A DNA stretch of 44,363 bases from Beijerinckiaceae bacterium. GTDB lineage: Bacteria; Pseudomonadota; Alphaproteobacteria; Rhizobiales; Beijerinckiaceae. Where the stretch lies: the NCBI GenBank assembly GCA_030684835.1, contig JAUXWZ010000154.1, positions 1 through 44,363 on the forward strand. Reading direction: 5' to 3'. Below, piece by piece: positions 33,722 to 41,478 of this stretch. The first letter of the stretch is position 1. Every line of letters begins with the position of its first letter. The notes below the pieces were generated by a model, which had not been told where the DNA came from, ran no database searches, and worked only from the letters and a program-made list of their open reading frames with translations. Position numbers and translations under genes: made by a program.

Positions 33722-34204
33722 ATGCCTGTATTTGCCGCGATAGAACAAGAGGGGTTCGCCGGCGGAGGTAGAGAAAGAGAAGGCCCTTCCGATGAAAATG
33801 TCATGATCTCCGCCATCATGCACTGCATAGGTCCGGCACATGAAGGTCGCAACGCCAGCTGGAAGCAGAGGTATACCTTCGTCGCTAATGAGCGGATCGA
33901 TACCCTGCCACTTATCGGCCCCGGCTTTAGCGAACCTGTTAGACAGCTCGCGATCTCCCTCTCCAAGTATCGTAATCGAAAATGCTTCCGCGCTCCGCCA
34001 TAGGCTGGCGCTTAGGGCGCTTCTCGACAAACTGAAAAGAATGAGCGGCGGTGAGAGAGAAACGGAATTGAAGGAGCTGATGGTCGCGCCAAGTAACGTC
34101 TCTCCAACTCTTGCGGCCACGATGGCGACGCCGGTGGGAAAAAGTCCAAGCGCATCACGGAATTGGCGCTCCGTAAATCCAGGCCCCATCACCGATCCTA
34201 TCAT
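33653..34204 (-). CDS. Flavin reductase (HpaC-like)
   Basis: A 183-residue FMN-binding split-barrel flavin reductase. It has FRDALGLFPTGVAIVAA, then GATISSFNSVSLSPPLILFSL, HDGGDHDIFIGRAF and PLLFYRGKYR, all typical of HpaC-type components that supply FADH2 to HpaB partners. Coupled to UbiD by an ATGA overlap at 34201-34204. The C-terminus is extended by the repeat PLETPLETPLG read from the same tandem repeat as the MarR tail. Likely partner of the monooxygenase at 31.5 kb. Confidence 0.9.
   Translation of the reverse strand: MIGSVMGPGFTERQFRDALGLFPTGVAIVAARVGETLLGATISSFNSVSLSPPLILFSLSRSALSASLWRSAEAFSITILGEGDRELSNRFAKAGADKWQGIDPLISDEGIPLLPAGVATFMCRTYAVHDGGDHDIFIGRAFSFSTSAGEPLLFYRGKYRHLKPPLETPLETPLGLDHVLRGW
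33686..33721. repeat. 12-bp tandem repeat coding in both strands
   Basis: AGGCGTCTCCAG occurs at 33686-33697 and again at 33698-33709, followed by the partial copy AGGCGGCTTTAG. On the + strand it encodes RRLQ repeats at the end of the MarR protein; on the minus strand PLET repeats in the flavin reductase. Slippage would lengthen both proteins at once. Confidence 0.8.
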
Positions 34205-35619
34205 TTCTCAAGCCACTTCCGCCGAATATCCAGCGATTCCTGAAGCGTTAGTGCTGAAGTTGGCGGGTAATTGTTGCGCAAGCCAAACGGCTTGCATGCG
34301 TCGATTATCATCTTCGAGTTTGATGTGATCCCAAGCTTCTTCGCCTCATCCGGGATGCGCGGATCGAGCCCTGAGCTCCAGGCATTGCGAACGATGTCGA
34401 CAGATTCGCTTGGTTCGCAGCGCGTCGTGACCGCCCACATTACGTCTGCCAGATTGGACGGGTCGACATCCTCGTCGACCACGACAACGACGCGTCCCAT
34501 ATAGCTGTTTGCTGCGGCGATGAGTCCGGCGCGTTTGGCGTGTCCAGCGTATCGCTGCTCTATCGCAACAACCGTCATCAATTGAGAAACATGTTGCCAT
34601 ACGCCGACGACGTCACTGACGCCTACGGCTTCAAGATCGCTCCAAATGCCAGCCGCCCTGAACGGAAGCCCAAAATGGAAACGCGGCGGCTTCATCGGTG
34701 GCGAGCCCAGAAGAACTGGCGAATGGCGATAATGCACGGCCTCGACTTTCATAACCGGGGCGGGACGGGCATCCGTTGCGTAATAGCCAGTGAATTCGCC
34801 GAAGGGGCCCTCTGGAAGCAGAAGTTCCTCCGGTGGCAGAAGGTGGCCTTCAAGGATGATTTCGCTTCTGGCCGGCAGCGGCAGCTGCGTGAGTGGGCCA
34901 TCGTAAACTTCGATCGGTCTCCCCTTGATCGCGCCAGCGAAGCTGTATTCTGATCGACCCTGCGGCAGATATTCAAACCCGGCAATGAACAGAGCGGGAT
35001 CCTCGCCGCAGACCACTGCAACGGGGCAAGATTTTCCCATGGCCCAGTATTTCTGGGCGATCATGTTTCCGTGCCGGCCAAGGTGATCGAACTGGATCGT
35101 GACTAGGTTCTTCGAATGCACTTGCACGCGATAGATGGAAGCATTCACCCATTGCGAGTCCGGATCGCGCATGATCACGAGGCTGCCCGATCCGATATAG
35201 GGCCCGCCATCCTTTTTGTGCCAGACGGGCGTAGGGAAGCGGGAAAGATCAACGTCGTCGCCTACCATAGAATTTTCGAGAAAGGCGGCGCTCGTGACAT
35301 TAAGAGGATCGATGAATTCAAGCCCGGCCCTTTTGGTCTTCCAGGCCTTCAAAGCCTCTACCGGCGAAAGTGAGGCATCGATGCCGAGCGCAACGGCGGA
35401 ACGCTTCGCATTCACTGTCGCGTTTGTAAAAATGCGAAAGCCGCTAGCAAAGCCCGGTATGTTGTCGAACAAGAGCGCCGGGCACTCCGGCATGCCCGCG
35501 GCGACCTCGGTGATTGCGCCGATTTCATAAAGCGGATCGGCGCCGTCTATACGTCTGAGGTCGCTGAGCGCATCAACCTGTTCGATGAAGCCACGAAGAT
35601 CATCATATTCTACCGCCAT
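34201..35619 (-). CDS. UbiD-family decarboxylase (prFMN-dependent)
   Basis: A 472-residue UbiD-family enzyme, which decarboxylates aromatic or unsaturated acids with prenylated FMN. Visible family motifs are IYRVQVHSKNLVTIQFDHLG, GRHGNMIAQKYWAMG with PVAVVCGEDP, and the Glu motif LPEGPFGEFTGYY (about 266-278), which includes the catalytic EGPFGE. Later segments include VAIEQRYAGHAKRAGL and DEDVDPSNLADVMWA. Start ATG 35619 follows GGAG. No UbiX-type prenyltransferase is in the window, so the cofactor must come from elsewhere. The next gene is a flavin reductase, linking decarboxylation with the flavin monooxygenase. Confidence 0.93.
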   Translation of the reverse strand: MAVEYDDLRGFIEQVDALSDLRRIDGADPLYEIGAITEVAAGMPECPALLFDNIPGFASGFRIFTNATVNAKRSAVALGIDASLSPVEALKAWKTKRAGLEFIDPLNVTSAAFLENSMVGDDVDLSRFPTPVWHKKDGGPYIGSGSLVIMRDPDSQWVNASIYRVQVHSKNLVTIQFDHLGRHGNMIAQKYWAMGKSCPVAVVCGEDPALFIAGFEYLPQGRSEYSFAGAIKGRPIEVYDGPLTQLPLPARSEIILEGHLLPPEELLLPEGPFGEFTGYYATDARPAPVMKVEAVHYRHSPVLLGSPPMKPPRFHFGLPFRAAGIWSDLEAVGVSDVVGVWQHVSQLMTVVAIEQRYAGHAKRAGLIAAANSYMGRVVVVVDEDVDPSNLADVMWAVTTRCEPSESVDIVRNAWSSGLDPRIPDEAKKLGITSNSKMIIDACKPFGLRNNYPPTSALTLQESLDIRRKWLEK

Positions 35620-35666
35620 CGTCCAACTCCAGTGCGCTGACGGAGCGGACGCTCGTTCAGCATAGA

Positions 35667-35840
35667 TCAGGATCCGGCGTCACGAGTGAGCCTTCCTTCG
35701 AACGCCGCCAGAAGATCAATCCAACGAACCAAGGTGTCAAGTTCGCCGAGCGGCGTTGTCGCATTATCAATTTGGGATTTAAGACGCAACGGTTCCGGCG
35801 TTTCTCACGCGGCCACAAACGCCTCATGCCATGTGCTCAT
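35667..35840 (-). pseudogene. Small broken reading frame with in-frame stop, unknown
   Basis: A frame of 58 codons (ATG 35840 to TGA 35667) begins MSTWHEAFVAA and is cut by TGA at 35807-35805. It then continues in the same frame with ETPEPLRLKSQIDNATTPLG and a Leu-rich helix ending RLTRDAGS. The even composition on both sides of the stop suggests a once intact small gene. The family is unknown, and it lies within IS-disturbed DNA upstream of the UbiD gene. Confidence 0.4.
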
Positions 35841-35884
35841 TGCAGCTGTGCGAAAACGCGCGGTGCGGGGAGGCGGAGCTTAAG

Positions 35885-36004
35885 TCGCTCGGCCAGCAAA
35901 TCCTCGACATCACGGAAGGTAAATTAAAATCGAGGGTACAGCCAGACCGCTTGCTGGATCGCCTCCGACGGAAAGCGATAGCCAGTGTAGCTGATCTTCG
36001 TCAT
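35885..36004 (-). pseudogene. IS6-family transposase remnant (N-terminal end)
   Basis: The minus-strand ATG at 36004 starts MTKISYTGYRFPSEAIQQAV, a well-known IS6-family opening. It is followed by WLYPRF, an in-frame stop, and FTFRDVEDLLAER, after which similarity ends. Typical IS6 proteins continue with GLDVSYET and a DDE core, absent here. About 45 codons of a ~235-residue enzyme remain. Confidence 0.88.
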
Positions 36005-36201
36005 CCCAGCGCGCTATGGAGTCGTGGCCAGATCCGCAAGGCCCAGACGTTGTTCGCGTAGAGTTCGCGCATTGGGCGTCGATTTTGACTAATCGAAGCG
36101 AACTCCGATCAACGTTCAGCACGTCGGAAGAGCGACGAAGCGACGCTGCTGAGGAGGCTTGAACACCTCAATTTGCCAGCGCCACGTCGCGTGAGCTGTC
36201 G
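36005..36201. other. Short spacer of likely mobile origin
   Basis: The region upstream of the IS6 start and downstream of the second TctC gene has no reliable gene. A minus-strand frame includes WRWQIEVFK, which resembles the end segment of IS4-type transposases (WRWQIEVFFKW), but nothing else supports this. Confidence 0.3.
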
Positions 36202-37230
36202 TCATTTTGCAGACAGAAGTGCCTGGATCTTCTTTTTCTGTGCAGGTGTCAGGTCGTTGATGACGCGGCGGACCGCCTCTATTGTCTTTTCCGCGTCGGT
36301 GAAGTTGACTTGGCGCTGGCTCTTCTCGCCTTCCGCTATCAACTTTGGATCAGTGAGCGCGTCCTTCACAGCCCCCCTTATGAAATTAAGCCGCGCCGGC
36401 GCCATATTTGGCGGAGCGATAAGGATTCGACCGAGGGCATGTAGCGTGCTGTGAAAGTCAAAAAGCCACTCCTCTTCCGAAGTCAGCTTCACAGCCTCGA
36501 AAACTGTTGGCACGTTTTTGAAAAATTCCGAACGCTGGCGAGACATGTTGGCGACTGCGCGCAGATCGTTCGATCGCACGTAGTTGTTCGCCGATGTATC
36601 ATTGACGAACACAGCGTCCATCTCTTTTCGGGTTACGGCTAACGCAGCGTCGTTTGATCCCTTGTAGCCCATAACGACCTTGCAGGTGAGTTTGATGCCG
36701 GCGCAGGTGATTTGTGCTCCGTCGGACATGCCGTCGAGTGGTCCACTCGCCGCCCAGTTGATCGTACGACCGGACTTAACAAAGTCCGCCGGAGTCTTTT
36801 CCGCGGCGTCATTATGCACGAGCCAGATATAAGGATTAGAGCCGACCGTGCCGAGATGGCTGAAGTTGCTCAACTGAAATCGAACAGTGGGCGCGTCGGT
36901 GATCTGCGCCAGACCTGACGCGGTGCCGTGCGCAAGCATCATGCGCAATCCGTCCGGCTCGGCTGCAAAGACGTTGTTCATGGCCGCCATGCTACCGGCC
37001 CCCGGCATGTTCTCGACGACGACTGTGCCGCCGAGCCTCTGGGCGATATAAGGTGCGATCATACGGGCGTAGACGTCATAACCGCCGCCAGGGCTGAAGC
37101 CGACGATCATGCGTATGGTTTTGCCCTTGAAGAAATCGGCTTCGTTGGTTTGGGCATGCGCGCTGGCCGCCGCCCCGAGGACGCCGAGCGCCGCGCCGAA
37201 CGAAATCGCCAGGAAGTTGCGTCTTGTCAT
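36202..37230 (-). CDS. TctC/Bug-family periplasmic solute-binding protein, second copy
   Basis: A 342-residue TctC-like protein with a Tat-type signal (TRRNFLAISFGAALGVL, cut near SAHAQ). Then come VGFSPGGGYDVYARMIAPYI and NMPGAGSMAAMN, the conserved binding-protein N-terminus, and later VVMGYKGSNDAALAV. The ribosome site GGAGG sits close to ATG 37230. It differs clearly from the copies at 29 and 43.6 kb, so its ligand is probably different. The gene stands alone and is flanked on both sides by IS6 fragments, suggesting that it arrived or was moved with them. Confidence 0.9.
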   Translation of the reverse strand: MTRRNFLAISFGAALGVLGAAASAHAQTNEADFFKGKTIRMIVGFSPGGGYDVYARMIAPYIAQRLGGTVVVENMPGAGSMAAMNNVFAAEPDGLRMMLAHGTASGLAQITDAPTVRFQLSNFSHLGTVGSNPYIWLVHNDAAEKTPADFVKSGRTINWAASGPLDGMSDGAQITCAGIKLTCKVVMGYKGSNDAALAVTRKEMDAVFVNDTSANNYVRSNDLRAVANMSRQRSEFFKNVPTVFEAVKLTSEEEWLFDFHSTLHALGRILIAPPNMAPARLNFIRGAVKDALTDPKLIAEGEKSQRQVNFTDAEKTIEAVRRVINDLTPAQKKKIQALLSAK

Positions 37231-37409
37231 CCCGCCTCCATGTGACGGCGCGTCCCGTCCTCGTTTGATCTCTTTTATAACTTATACGGGCAACGGCCTT
37301 TGTCGACAAGTACGGTTTAACCTTCATCACCTCACAATGGCTACCGTTTTCCGCGTGGGGCGTTCCGGTAGGCGGTCTGGCTGTGCCCCCGATTCTGTCG
37401 TCGCCGGGG
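37231..37409. promoter_or_regulatory. Upstream region of the second TctC gene
   Basis: No convincing gene. This stretch contains the promoter of the minus-strand TctC gene, including an AT-rich segment (TCTTTTATAACTTATACGGG, 37269-37289). After that it runs into the IS6 remnant. A + strand frame 37337-37552 is a shadow of the transposase. Confidence 0.4.
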
Positions 37410-37715
37410 TGGTTGATTTGATTCTCCGCGCGGTTGTTGCGCCATCACAAGTCCCCGTTCGAATCGACCGAAGCGGCGGACTTGCGCAAGCGCTTGCCCC
37501 CGCCACATGGCATCTCAACGAGGTCGCAGCGCGCCTGTCCCGTCTCGCCTGAACAAGGACGCCTAGAACCTCGGCTTTGCTGGCGACGGCGCGCTACAGA
37601 TAGACCAATCATCGGCCCGAAATCGTTCACCCGGCGCCGGATTATATATTAGGAAACTACGACGCCGCATTCGGCCAGTTTTCCACGTTGCGGAAGCTGA
37701 GGGTGAAGCGTCGCA
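37410..37715 (-). pseudogene. Degenerate IS6-family transposase, second copy
   Basis: Four blocks in IS6 order can be read on the minus strand in changing frames: RFTLSFRNVE (near 37711-37682), FGPMI (near 37625), VLVQARRDRRAA (37560-37524) and RNNRAEN (37441-37421). They match IS6 signatures LRFTLSYRDVE, WVxKFGPxIA, DVLVQxRRDKRAA and LRKNNRAENSHQP. Frame changes and shortened distances show deletions and frameshifts, so it is dead. It lies between the second TctC gene and the ABC importer operon. Confidence 0.72.
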
Positions 37716-37880
37716 AGCATTGCTCGATCGCGGCGGACGCTGTGACGCAGAAAAGTGGCCCCGCGTTTGCCGAATTCTTGACCAGAATGGCGTCGTGTAA
37801 GGCGGTTCTGACAATTTATATGCTTGCGGTTATTTTCCCGAGGAGCACATACTCAATCACTCTTGATCGGGAGTTTTTGT
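37716..37880 (+). promoter_or_regulatory. Leader of the ABC importer operon
   Basis: This 165-base stretch lies between the IS6 remnant and the ABC binding-protein gene and has no credible gene. AT-rich DNA near 37812-37862 (TTATATGCTTGCGGTTATTT) is the best candidate promoter region. The ribosome site GGGAG is at 37869-37873, 7 bases before ATG 37881. No clear regulator site is seen. Confidence 0.4.
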
Positions 37881-38870
37881 ATGGTCCGCAAGTTACTATG
37901 TTATTATGCTATTGTCTGTGGTGCGCTGTCTGGCTTTGCGCTACACGCAAACGCTCAATCGTCGCCAAAAGTTGTTACTGGCGTCGTTGGCACATCGGCG
38001 ACGCAGCTACCGCTGTATTGGGCGATCGATCAGTCATGCGACAAACAAAATGGATTTGAGATTGATGTGGTGACTGTCGGCGGCGGCGCCGCGCAGCAAC
38101 TGACTGTCGGAGCTGTGAATGTCGCAAATAGCGGGTTTCCGGACTTTTTCCAGGCGATCGCGCGCGGGGCGCCGATCAAGATGTTCGTTAACAACCAGGT
38201 TTCACCGCCTTATTCCATTTATGCGAAACCCGCCATCACGAAAGTCGCAGATCTCAAAGGGAAGACGCTCAGTATCGGTGGCATCGCCGATGTGACCTTG
38301 ATCTATATGCAAGCCTTTCTTGGTGCATCGGGCTTGACGACGAAGGATGTGGATTTCATTTTTGCGAAGGCCACGAACGACCGCTTGACTGCACTGATTT
38401 CTGGCGGCGTCGATGCAACAATTCTTATTCCGCCGGCGGCTTTCCTCGCCGAAGCGCAGGGCTTTCGCAACCTTGGTGAAGTGTCTGACGTCCTGAAGGA
38501 TTATCCCTTTACGGTGTGGGCGACGAACAGCGCATGGGCTTCAAAAAATCCAAAGCTTGTCGATGCCTTCGCCAAATGCCAATTACTTGGCTCCGCTTTT
38601 ATCAACTCGCCAGCCAATCGCAATGAAACCATCGCGCTGATCTCCAAGTATACAAGGGTTAAAATAGAGGATGCCGAGAAGACGTATAATTATTTGGTAA
38701 CGCGTCTGAATTCTTATCGCGAAGACGGTCTGCTGACAGAAGCGACATTCGGGCAGATGAAGGCGGGCCTAATTCAGATGGGCACATTGAAGGAGCCGCT
38801 TCCGCCTTTATCGCGATTTTTCGATCGGGCTCATGTGGACGCCGCTGCAAAATCGCTGCCCCAGAAGTAA
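37881..38870 (+). CDS. ABC transporter substrate-binding protein (NMT1/SsuA-like)
   Basis: A 329-residue periplasmic protein. Signal peptide VRKLLCYYAIVCGALSGFAL ends near HANA-QSS. The body shows VVTVGGGAAQQLTVGAVNVANSG, the NMT1/SsuA-type gly-rich loop, then DLKGKTLSIGG and a C-terminal helical lobe. This class feeds taurine, sulfonates, nitrate, thiamine precursors or aromatic acids to SsuBC-type importers. ATG 37881 is preferred because of GGGAG upstream; an in-frame 37824 start lies before the signal. First gene of a + strand operon. Confidence 0.88.
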   Translation: MVRKLLCYYAIVCGALSGFALHANAQSSPKVVTGVVGTSATQLPLYWAIDQSCDKQNGFEIDVVTVGGGAAQQLTVGAVNVANSGFPDFFQAIARGAPIKMFVNNQVSPPYSIYAKPAITKVADLKGKTLSIGGIADVTLIYMQAFLGASGLTTKDVDFIFAKATNDRLTALISGGVDATILIPPAAFLAEAQGFRNLGEVSDVLKDYPFTVWATNSAWASKNPKLVDAFAKCQLLGSAFINSPANRNETIALISKYTRVKIEDAEKTYNYLVTRLNSYREDGLLTEATFGQMKAGLIQMGTLKEPLPPLSRFFDRAHVDAAAKSLPQK

Positions 38871-38912
38871 TCAAAGATCTTGTGAAAACGCAGGCTTGAA
38901 AGGTTTCACTTC

Positions 38913-39725
38913 ATGACGGTAGACATACGTCAGGCACGTGCGCCGGCGTCTCGCATCGTCCCGGTAAAAGCGTTTATGAAAGCGCATTCTGATCGCCTTT
39001 GGGGGCCCGCATCAATCCTGGGTGGGCTCTTGCTTTGGGAGGTCTTGAGCCGGTTCGTCATCGCGAACACGCTTCTTCTCGCCTCGCCAACGCAGATCGT
39101 CGGCGCCATTCTTGAACTGTTGGCGAGCGGTGAGCTTCAGCGCCATTTCTTCGTTAGTGCACAGGAGTTTCTATGGGGGTATGTGAGCGGATGCGTGCTT
39201 GGCGTTCTGCTTGGCCTTTCAATGGCGAATTCGGTGGCCGCGCAAAGAGCCCTGCAGCCGTGGGTCTCTGGACTTTACGCCACGCCAACGGTGGCGCTGG
39301 CGCCGCTGTTCATCCTCTGGTTCGGTGTGGGCATTTTCTCAAAGGTCATTGTCGTGGCCTTGTTGGTCATTTTTCCAGTCATCATCAATACAGAGGCGGG
39401 AATTCGCACCACCAATCCTCAGCTTATTGAGACTGTTCGCAGCTTTGGCGCCACACGTTTTCAGATCTTCACCAAGGTTTCGCTCCCGTCTGCGCTGCCC
39501 TTTATCTTCGCAGGCTTCAAACTTGGGATCGGGCGTGGGTTGATTGGGGTAGTCGTGGCGGAATTGTTTGGCGCGCGCGCCGGACTGGGGCAATTGATCA
39601 GTCAGAGTGCTGAAACCTTCAACATGCCCGCTCTGTTTGCGGGCGTTATCGTGCTCGCGATAGCCGGCATTCTTCTCACCAGCGCCTTTACGTGGCTCGA
39701 GCGAAAGCTTGTGCCGTGGCGATAG
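38913..39725 (+). CDS. ABC transporter permease (SsuC/TauC-like)
   Basis: A 270-residue inner-membrane permease with about six membrane segments, including ILGGLLLWEVLSRFVIANTL and WGYVSGCVLGVLLGLSMA, and IVVALLVIFPVIINTEAG. The cytoplasmic EAA loop SFGATRFQIFTKVSLPSALP couples to the ATPase. It is co-transcribed with binding protein and ATPase, giving a complete importer. The start follows GAAAGG. It ends 18 bases before the ATPase ATG. Confidence 0.93.
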   Translation: MTVDIRQARAPASRIVPVKAFMKAHSDRLWGPASILGGLLLWEVLSRFVIANTLLLASPTQIVGAILELLASGELQRHFFVSAQEFLWGYVSGCVLGVLLGLSMANSVAAQRALQPWVSGLYATPTVALAPLFILWFGVGIFSKVIVVALLVIFPVIINTEAGIRTTNPQLIETVRSFGATRFQIFTKVSLPSALPFIFAGFKLGIGRGLIGVVVAELFGARAGLGQLISQSAETFNMPALFAGVIVLAIAGILLTSAFTWLERKLVPWR

Positions 39726-39742
39726 CAGCTCCGGAAACGATC

Positions 39743-40540
39743 ATGACCGACGCCTCGTATCTCCCCGTTTCAAAATTGCGCGTGTCGAACTTGTCAAAAC
39801 GTTTCGGCTCCCTCGAGGTTCTCAAGAAAATTGAACTCGACGTCGTGAAAGGCGAATTTATCTCGATCGTCGGACCTTCAGGTTGCGGCAAAACGACGTT
39901 GCTTCGAATCATTGGTGGCCTCGAACACAGCGACGAGGGTGAGTGCAAGATTAACGGCAAGAATATTGATGGTCCGGGCAAAGATCGCGGCTTCGTCTTT
40001 CAGCAGGACAACCTGTTACCCTGGCGCACCGTCCAGTCAAACACTGAAATTGGCCTGGAGATAGCGTCGGAGCGTTTGTCCAAACACCGGGAACGGATCA
40101 GAAGCCTGCTGGAACTCGTTGGTCTTGCGGGATTTGAGAATTATTACCCGCGCCAATTGTCAGGCGGCATGCGCCAGCGCGTCAACCTTGCGCGTGCGCT
40201 TGCGATTGATCCCCAGATCCTGCTCATGGACGAGCCCTTTTCCGCGCTCGACGCGCAAACGCGCGAAATCATGCAAACAGAGCTGCTGCGCATCTGGGAA
40301 GAGGGGCGCAAGACCGTTCTCTTCGTTACGCATCAGATCGATGAAGCGGTTTACCTGTCAGATCGTGTTGTGGTTCTTGCGCGTCGCCCCGGTCGCATTC
40401 AGGAAATTGTTGAGGTCGATCTACCGCGGCCACGGCCGCTCTCAATCAAGCGCACGCCGCATTTTGTGAGCTACGTCGATCACATCTGGAAACTCATCGA
40501 ACACGATGTGCGCGAGTCCGTGCTCGTCGAGCACATTTGA
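39743..40540 (+). CDS. ABC transporter ATP-binding protein (SsuB/TauB-like)
   Basis: A 265-residue ATPase. Walker A GPSGCGKTT, Q-loop FQQDNLLPWRT, signature LSGGMRQRVNLA, Walker B LLMDEPFSALD and switch THQIDEAVYL are all intact. The nitrate/sulfonate-type (SsuB) subfamily is indicated by the LLPWRT sequence. ATG 39743 is chosen, with GGAA upstream; earlier GTG codons would lie in the permease gene. It powers uptake by the two preceding genes. Confidence 0.95.
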   Translation: MTDASYLPVSKLRVSNLSKRFGSLEVLKKIELDVVKGEFISIVGPSGCGKTTLLRIIGGLEHSDEGECKINGKNIDGPGKDRGFVFQQDNLLPWRTVQSNTEIGLEIASERLSKHRERIRSLLELVGLAGFENYYPRQLSGGMRQRVNLARALAIDPQILLMDEPFSALDAQTREIMQTELLRIWEEGRKTVLFVTHQIDEAVYLSDRVVVLARRPGRIQEIVEVDLPRPRPLSIKRTPHFVSYVDHIWKLIEHDVRESVLVEHI

Positions 40541-40567
40541 AACAGGGTCAGTTCTGGAGTCCAGCCG

Positions 40568-41449
40568 ATGCAGCCGCGCGCGTACGGTCCCTTTGAATAT
40601 ACGCCGATCATCCACCGGCCACGGATCGTGTGGCCGAATGACGCCCAGCTCGCTGTATGGGTGATTCCGAACATCGAATTCTTCGCTTTGGACGAAAAGA
40701 TCCCCGCCGGCTCCGGTGGTTCGGGATCTCCCGCGCCCGACGTGCCCTCGTGGGCAGCGCGCGATTACGGCAATCGCGTTGGCGTTTTTCGGCTGATGAA
40801 AGTCCTCGACAAGTATGGAATCCGCGCCACGGTCGCGCTCAATTCTGACCTTTGCGCTCACCATCCGCAGATCATCGCCGAGGGCATGAAACGCGATTGG
40901 GAATGGAAGGGACACAATCAAAGCAACACGCGCCGACTCAACGAGGTTCCTCCGGAAACGGAGCGAGACGTCATCGCCGCCACGTTGTCGACGATCGAAA
41001 AAGCAACGGGCGTTCGTCCGCGCGGTTGGCTGGGCTCCGGTCTGCAGGAGACCTGGAACACGCTCGATCATCTCGCGGAGGAGGGCGTCGACTATGTGTC
41101 TGACTGGACCAATGACGACCAGCCGTATGTCATGGATCTTGAGAAGGGCCGGAGCATCGTCGCGATGCCCTACAGTCACGAAATCAACGATAAGCCTGCT
41201 TTCGAAAAGTATCATCGTACAGCCGACCAGTTCGGAGAGATGATCCGGCGTCAATTCGATGTTCTATATCGCGAAGGCGCGGAAAACGCCTTGGTGATGG
41301 GCATCGCTTTGCACCCTTATCTGATCGGTGCGCCGCACCGCATCGACGCACTAGATGCTGCCCTTGCCCATATAGCGCGCCACCCAAAGATCTGGTTTGC
41401 GACGGGTTCTGAAATTGCCGCAGCCTATAAGAGCCAGATCAGGCGTTGA
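40568..41449 (+). CDS. Polysaccharide deacetylase (CE4) family, PuuE-like
   Basis: A 293-residue CE4/NodB-like protein of the PuuE-type subgroup, which includes cyclic amide and purine-pathway hydrolases. It begins PFEYTPIIHRPRIVWPNDAQ and has VFRLMKVLDKYGIRATVALN. It then shows EWKGHNQSNTR, SGLQETWNTLDHLAEEGVDYVSD, and the closing GIALHPYLIGAPHRI. In the usual HxxxH metal motif the second His is replaced (H-N-Q-S-N), so classic sugar deacetylase chemistry is doubtful. It sits in an import/oxidation operon, so amide or ring hydrolysis is more likely. The ATG follows CTGGAG. Confidence 0.82.
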   Translation: MQPRAYGPFEYTPIIHRPRIVWPNDAQLAVWVIPNIEFFALDEKIPAGSGGSGSPAPDVPSWAARDYGNRVGVFRLMKVLDKYGIRATVALNSDLCAHHPQIIAEGMKRDWEWKGHNQSNTRRLNEVPPETERDVIAATLSTIEKATGVRPRGWLGSGLQETWNTLDHLAEEGVDYVSDWTNDDQPYVMDLEKGRSIVAMPYSHEINDKPAFEKYHRTADQFGEMIRRQFDVLYREGAENALVMGIALHPYLIGAPHRIDALDAALAHIARHPKIWFATGSEIAAAYKSQIRR

Positions 41450-41478
41450 AACGTCGTAATTCAAGCGCGGAGCGCGAC

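Noticed and set aside
36120-36200. IS4-like segment WRWQIEVFK on the minus strand
   Set aside because: Only nine residues match and no other block of the transposase is near.
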